From assembly GCA_022729775.1 (NCBI GenBank), contig DZBA01000166.1:1-7357 (forward strand): a stretch of 7,357 bases of DNA. The letters run 5' to 3'. Origin of the DNA: Anaerolinea thermophila (GTDB taxonomy: Bacteria; Chloroflexota; Anaerolineae; Anaerolineales; Villigracilaceae). The position numbers were made by a program, and so were the translations under genes. Positions 6,732 to 7,357 of the stretch are shown piece by piece; the stretch's first letter is position 1; every line of letters starts with the position of its first letter. Below the pieces are notes generated by a model. It was not told where the DNA came from and did no database searches. It saw only the letters and a list, made by a program, of their open reading frames with translations.

Positions 6732-6814
6732 GATAAAGCTGGCTGGACGAGATGAAACTCCTCCCAGGGCAGGAGTGGGACATTAAAACTGAGAAAGCCG
6801 TCGAGCAATATTGA
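6732..6814 (+). pseudogene. TIR-domain gene relic, copy C
   Basis: From 6740 the plus strand reads WLDEMKLLPGQEWDIKTEKA then VEQY and a TGA at 6812-6814, the clearest of the three TIR relics. Immediately before it D-K (6732-6737) is in another frame, consistent with loss of one base from an original D-K-A-W-L-D-E. It keeps the W-L-D-E and L-L-P-G-Q-x-W signatures of TIR domains but no start codon, ribosome site or other domain parts. A possible remnant further upstream (E-K-F-V-D-D-L, 6662-6682) is too weak to annotate. A GNRA-type mini-hairpin (CCCC-GCAA-GGGG, 6718-6729) lies just before it. Its stop codon overlaps the -35 box of the DUF433 gene. Confidence 0.68.
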
Positions 6815-6837
6815 CAGGAAAATTTGCGGGGTATAAT
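6811..6837 (+). promoter_or_regulatory. promoter of the DUF433/DUF5615 pair
   Basis: A perfect TTGACA (6811-6816) and a perfect TATAAT (6832-6837) are separated by 15 bases, two fewer than optimal. Transcription would begin near 6844, about 20 bases before the ATG at 6866, with an AAGGAAG ribosome site at 6854-6860. The -35 box begins within the final codons of TIR relic C. Confidence 0.65.
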
Positions 6838-6865
6838 CAAAGCGTTAGCATGAAAGGAAGTTGCT

Positions 6866-7168
6866 ATGAACGCAAAAGTAAAAATAATCCAAAAAACAGC
6901 CTATCCACATATCGTGAAAATTGACGGCGTTTTGGGCGGGGAAGCCATCATTGAAGGCACGCGCATTGCCGTGTGGCACATTGTTGGCTATTACTACAAA
7001 GTGGGTATGACCGTCGAGGATATTTTAGCGGAATGGAATTACCTGAAACCTTCGCAAATTTTCAGCGCATTGGCATATTATCACGATAACAAAGAAGAAG
7101 TTGACGCGGCACGGGAAGAAAACAGTTACGAACATTGGAAGCAGGAACATCTCCCTCATGCCGCCTAA
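6866..7168 (+). CDS. DUF433 domain protein, putative antitoxin
   Basis: The 100-residue product carries the DUF433 signature GGEAIIEGTRIAVWHIV (residues 24-40), then GMTVEDILAEW (47-57) and a helix-turn-helix-like segment with LKPSQIFSALAYYHDNKEEVD (60-80). DUF433 proteins (COG2442) are small winged or helical DNA-binding-like proteins often found directly upstream of DUF5615 PIN-like genes, as here, and are regarded as antitoxins. AAGGAAG at 6854-6860 supports the ATG at 6866; an earlier ATG at 6850 is out of frame. The stop codon overlaps the start of the next gene by 11 bases, so the two are translationally coupled. A consensus promoter precedes it. Antitoxin function is inferred from family and context. 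Confidence 0.87.
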   Translation: MNAKVKIIQKTAYPHIVKIDGVLGGEAIIEGTRIAVWHIVGYYYKVGMTVEDILAEWNYLKPSQIFSALAYYHDNKEEVDAAREENSYEHWKQEHLPHAA

Positions 7169-7357
7169 ACTGCATTTGAACGAACATCTATCGCCGCGTC
7201 TTGCGGCTCAACTGCGGACTTATGGTTTTGACGTCACCTCCACATTGGAAATGAACATGATCGAAGTAGACGACGATGAACAACTGGAATATGCGGCAAA
7301 AAGTCAGCGGGCGATAGTAACTTTCAATCACAAGGATTTTGCGGTGCGGCATGACCG
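7158..7357 (+). CDS. DUF5615 PIN-like protein, putative toxin, partial (C-terminus beyond right edge)
   Basis: An ATG at 7158, inside the last codons of the DUF433 gene, opens a frame that continues to the window edge (66 complete codons). The product starts MPPKLHLNEHLSPRLAAQL, then YGFDVTS (22-28), EVDDDEQLEYAA (36-47) and RAIVTFNHKDF (51-61). This is the pattern of DUF5615 (COG4634), a compact PIN-like nuclease fold: L-x-E-x-L-S-P at the N-terminus, a D-D-E segment and a V-T-x-x-x-x-D-F strand. The frequent Asp of 'LLDEN' is Asn8 here, which also occurs in family members as I recall them. Normal length is about 110-130 residues, so roughly half is visible. It has no separate ribosome site and relies on coupling to the preceding gene. 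Toxin role is inferred from family pairing. Confidence 0.85.
   Translation, partial: MPPKLHLNEHLSPRLAAQLRTYGFDVTSTLEMNMIEVDDDEQLEYAAKSQRAIVTFNHKDFAVRHD

Noticed and set aside
4852..6814. Interpretation of the three repeats as insertion-sequence ends or a CRISPR-like array
   Set aside because: The copies are about 800-1,060 bases apart, in direct orientation, imperfect, and decode to a TIR protein motif; no transposase or regular spacer structure is present.
6634..6840. Minus-strand frame of 68 codons across relic C
   Set aside because: It is antisense to the TIR relic and overlaps the promoters of both flanking modules, with low-complexity composition and no motif.

Overview
The window is bacterial chromosome of roughly even base composition, with short intergenic gaps, AAGGA-type ribosome binding sites and many TATAAT-like -10 boxes. 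The gene set suggests a free-living environmental bacterium: two phosphohexomutases, a GH25 muramidase, a lipoprotein, two toxin-antitoxin-like pairs, and relics of a TIR domain of the 'WLDE-x-x-LLPGQ-x-W' type. My best guess is Chloroflexota, class Anaerolineae, but this rests on overall impression and not on a marker gene.

Left two thirds (1-4785), all on the minus strand: reading from right to left, glmM (phosphoglucosamine mutase) is followed after 25 bases by an unusually long phosphoglucomutase/phosphomannomutase of about 846 residues. After a 110-base gap comes a GH25 lysozyme-like gene that runs off the left edge. The two mutases probably form one transcript supplying hexosamine-1-phosphate and hexose-1-phosphate for envelope precursors. 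The gap before the lysozyme gene holds a perfect TATAAT and, exactly where transcription would begin, a 16-bp stem-loop that pairs fully only in minus-strand RNA.

Right third (4786-7357) is an accessory patch: a plus-strand lipoprotein of unknown function, a minus-strand PIN/AbrB-like toxin-antitoxin pair (VapBC type), and a plus-strand DUF433/DUF5615 pair whose second gene runs off the right edge. In both pairs the upstream gene overlaps the downstream one by 11 bases.

The most unusual structure here is three short relics of one TIR-domain coding sequence (about 4852-4980, 5915-6000 and 6732-6814), all in the same orientation. One lies in each intergenic region between the accessory genes. 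Two of them are about 82% identical over 66 bases without gaps, and all carry frame lesions or stops. They divide the accessory patch into cassette-like blocks and have contributed promoter or terminus sequence to their neighbours. No tRNA, rRNA, CRISPR array, transposase or replication origin was seen.
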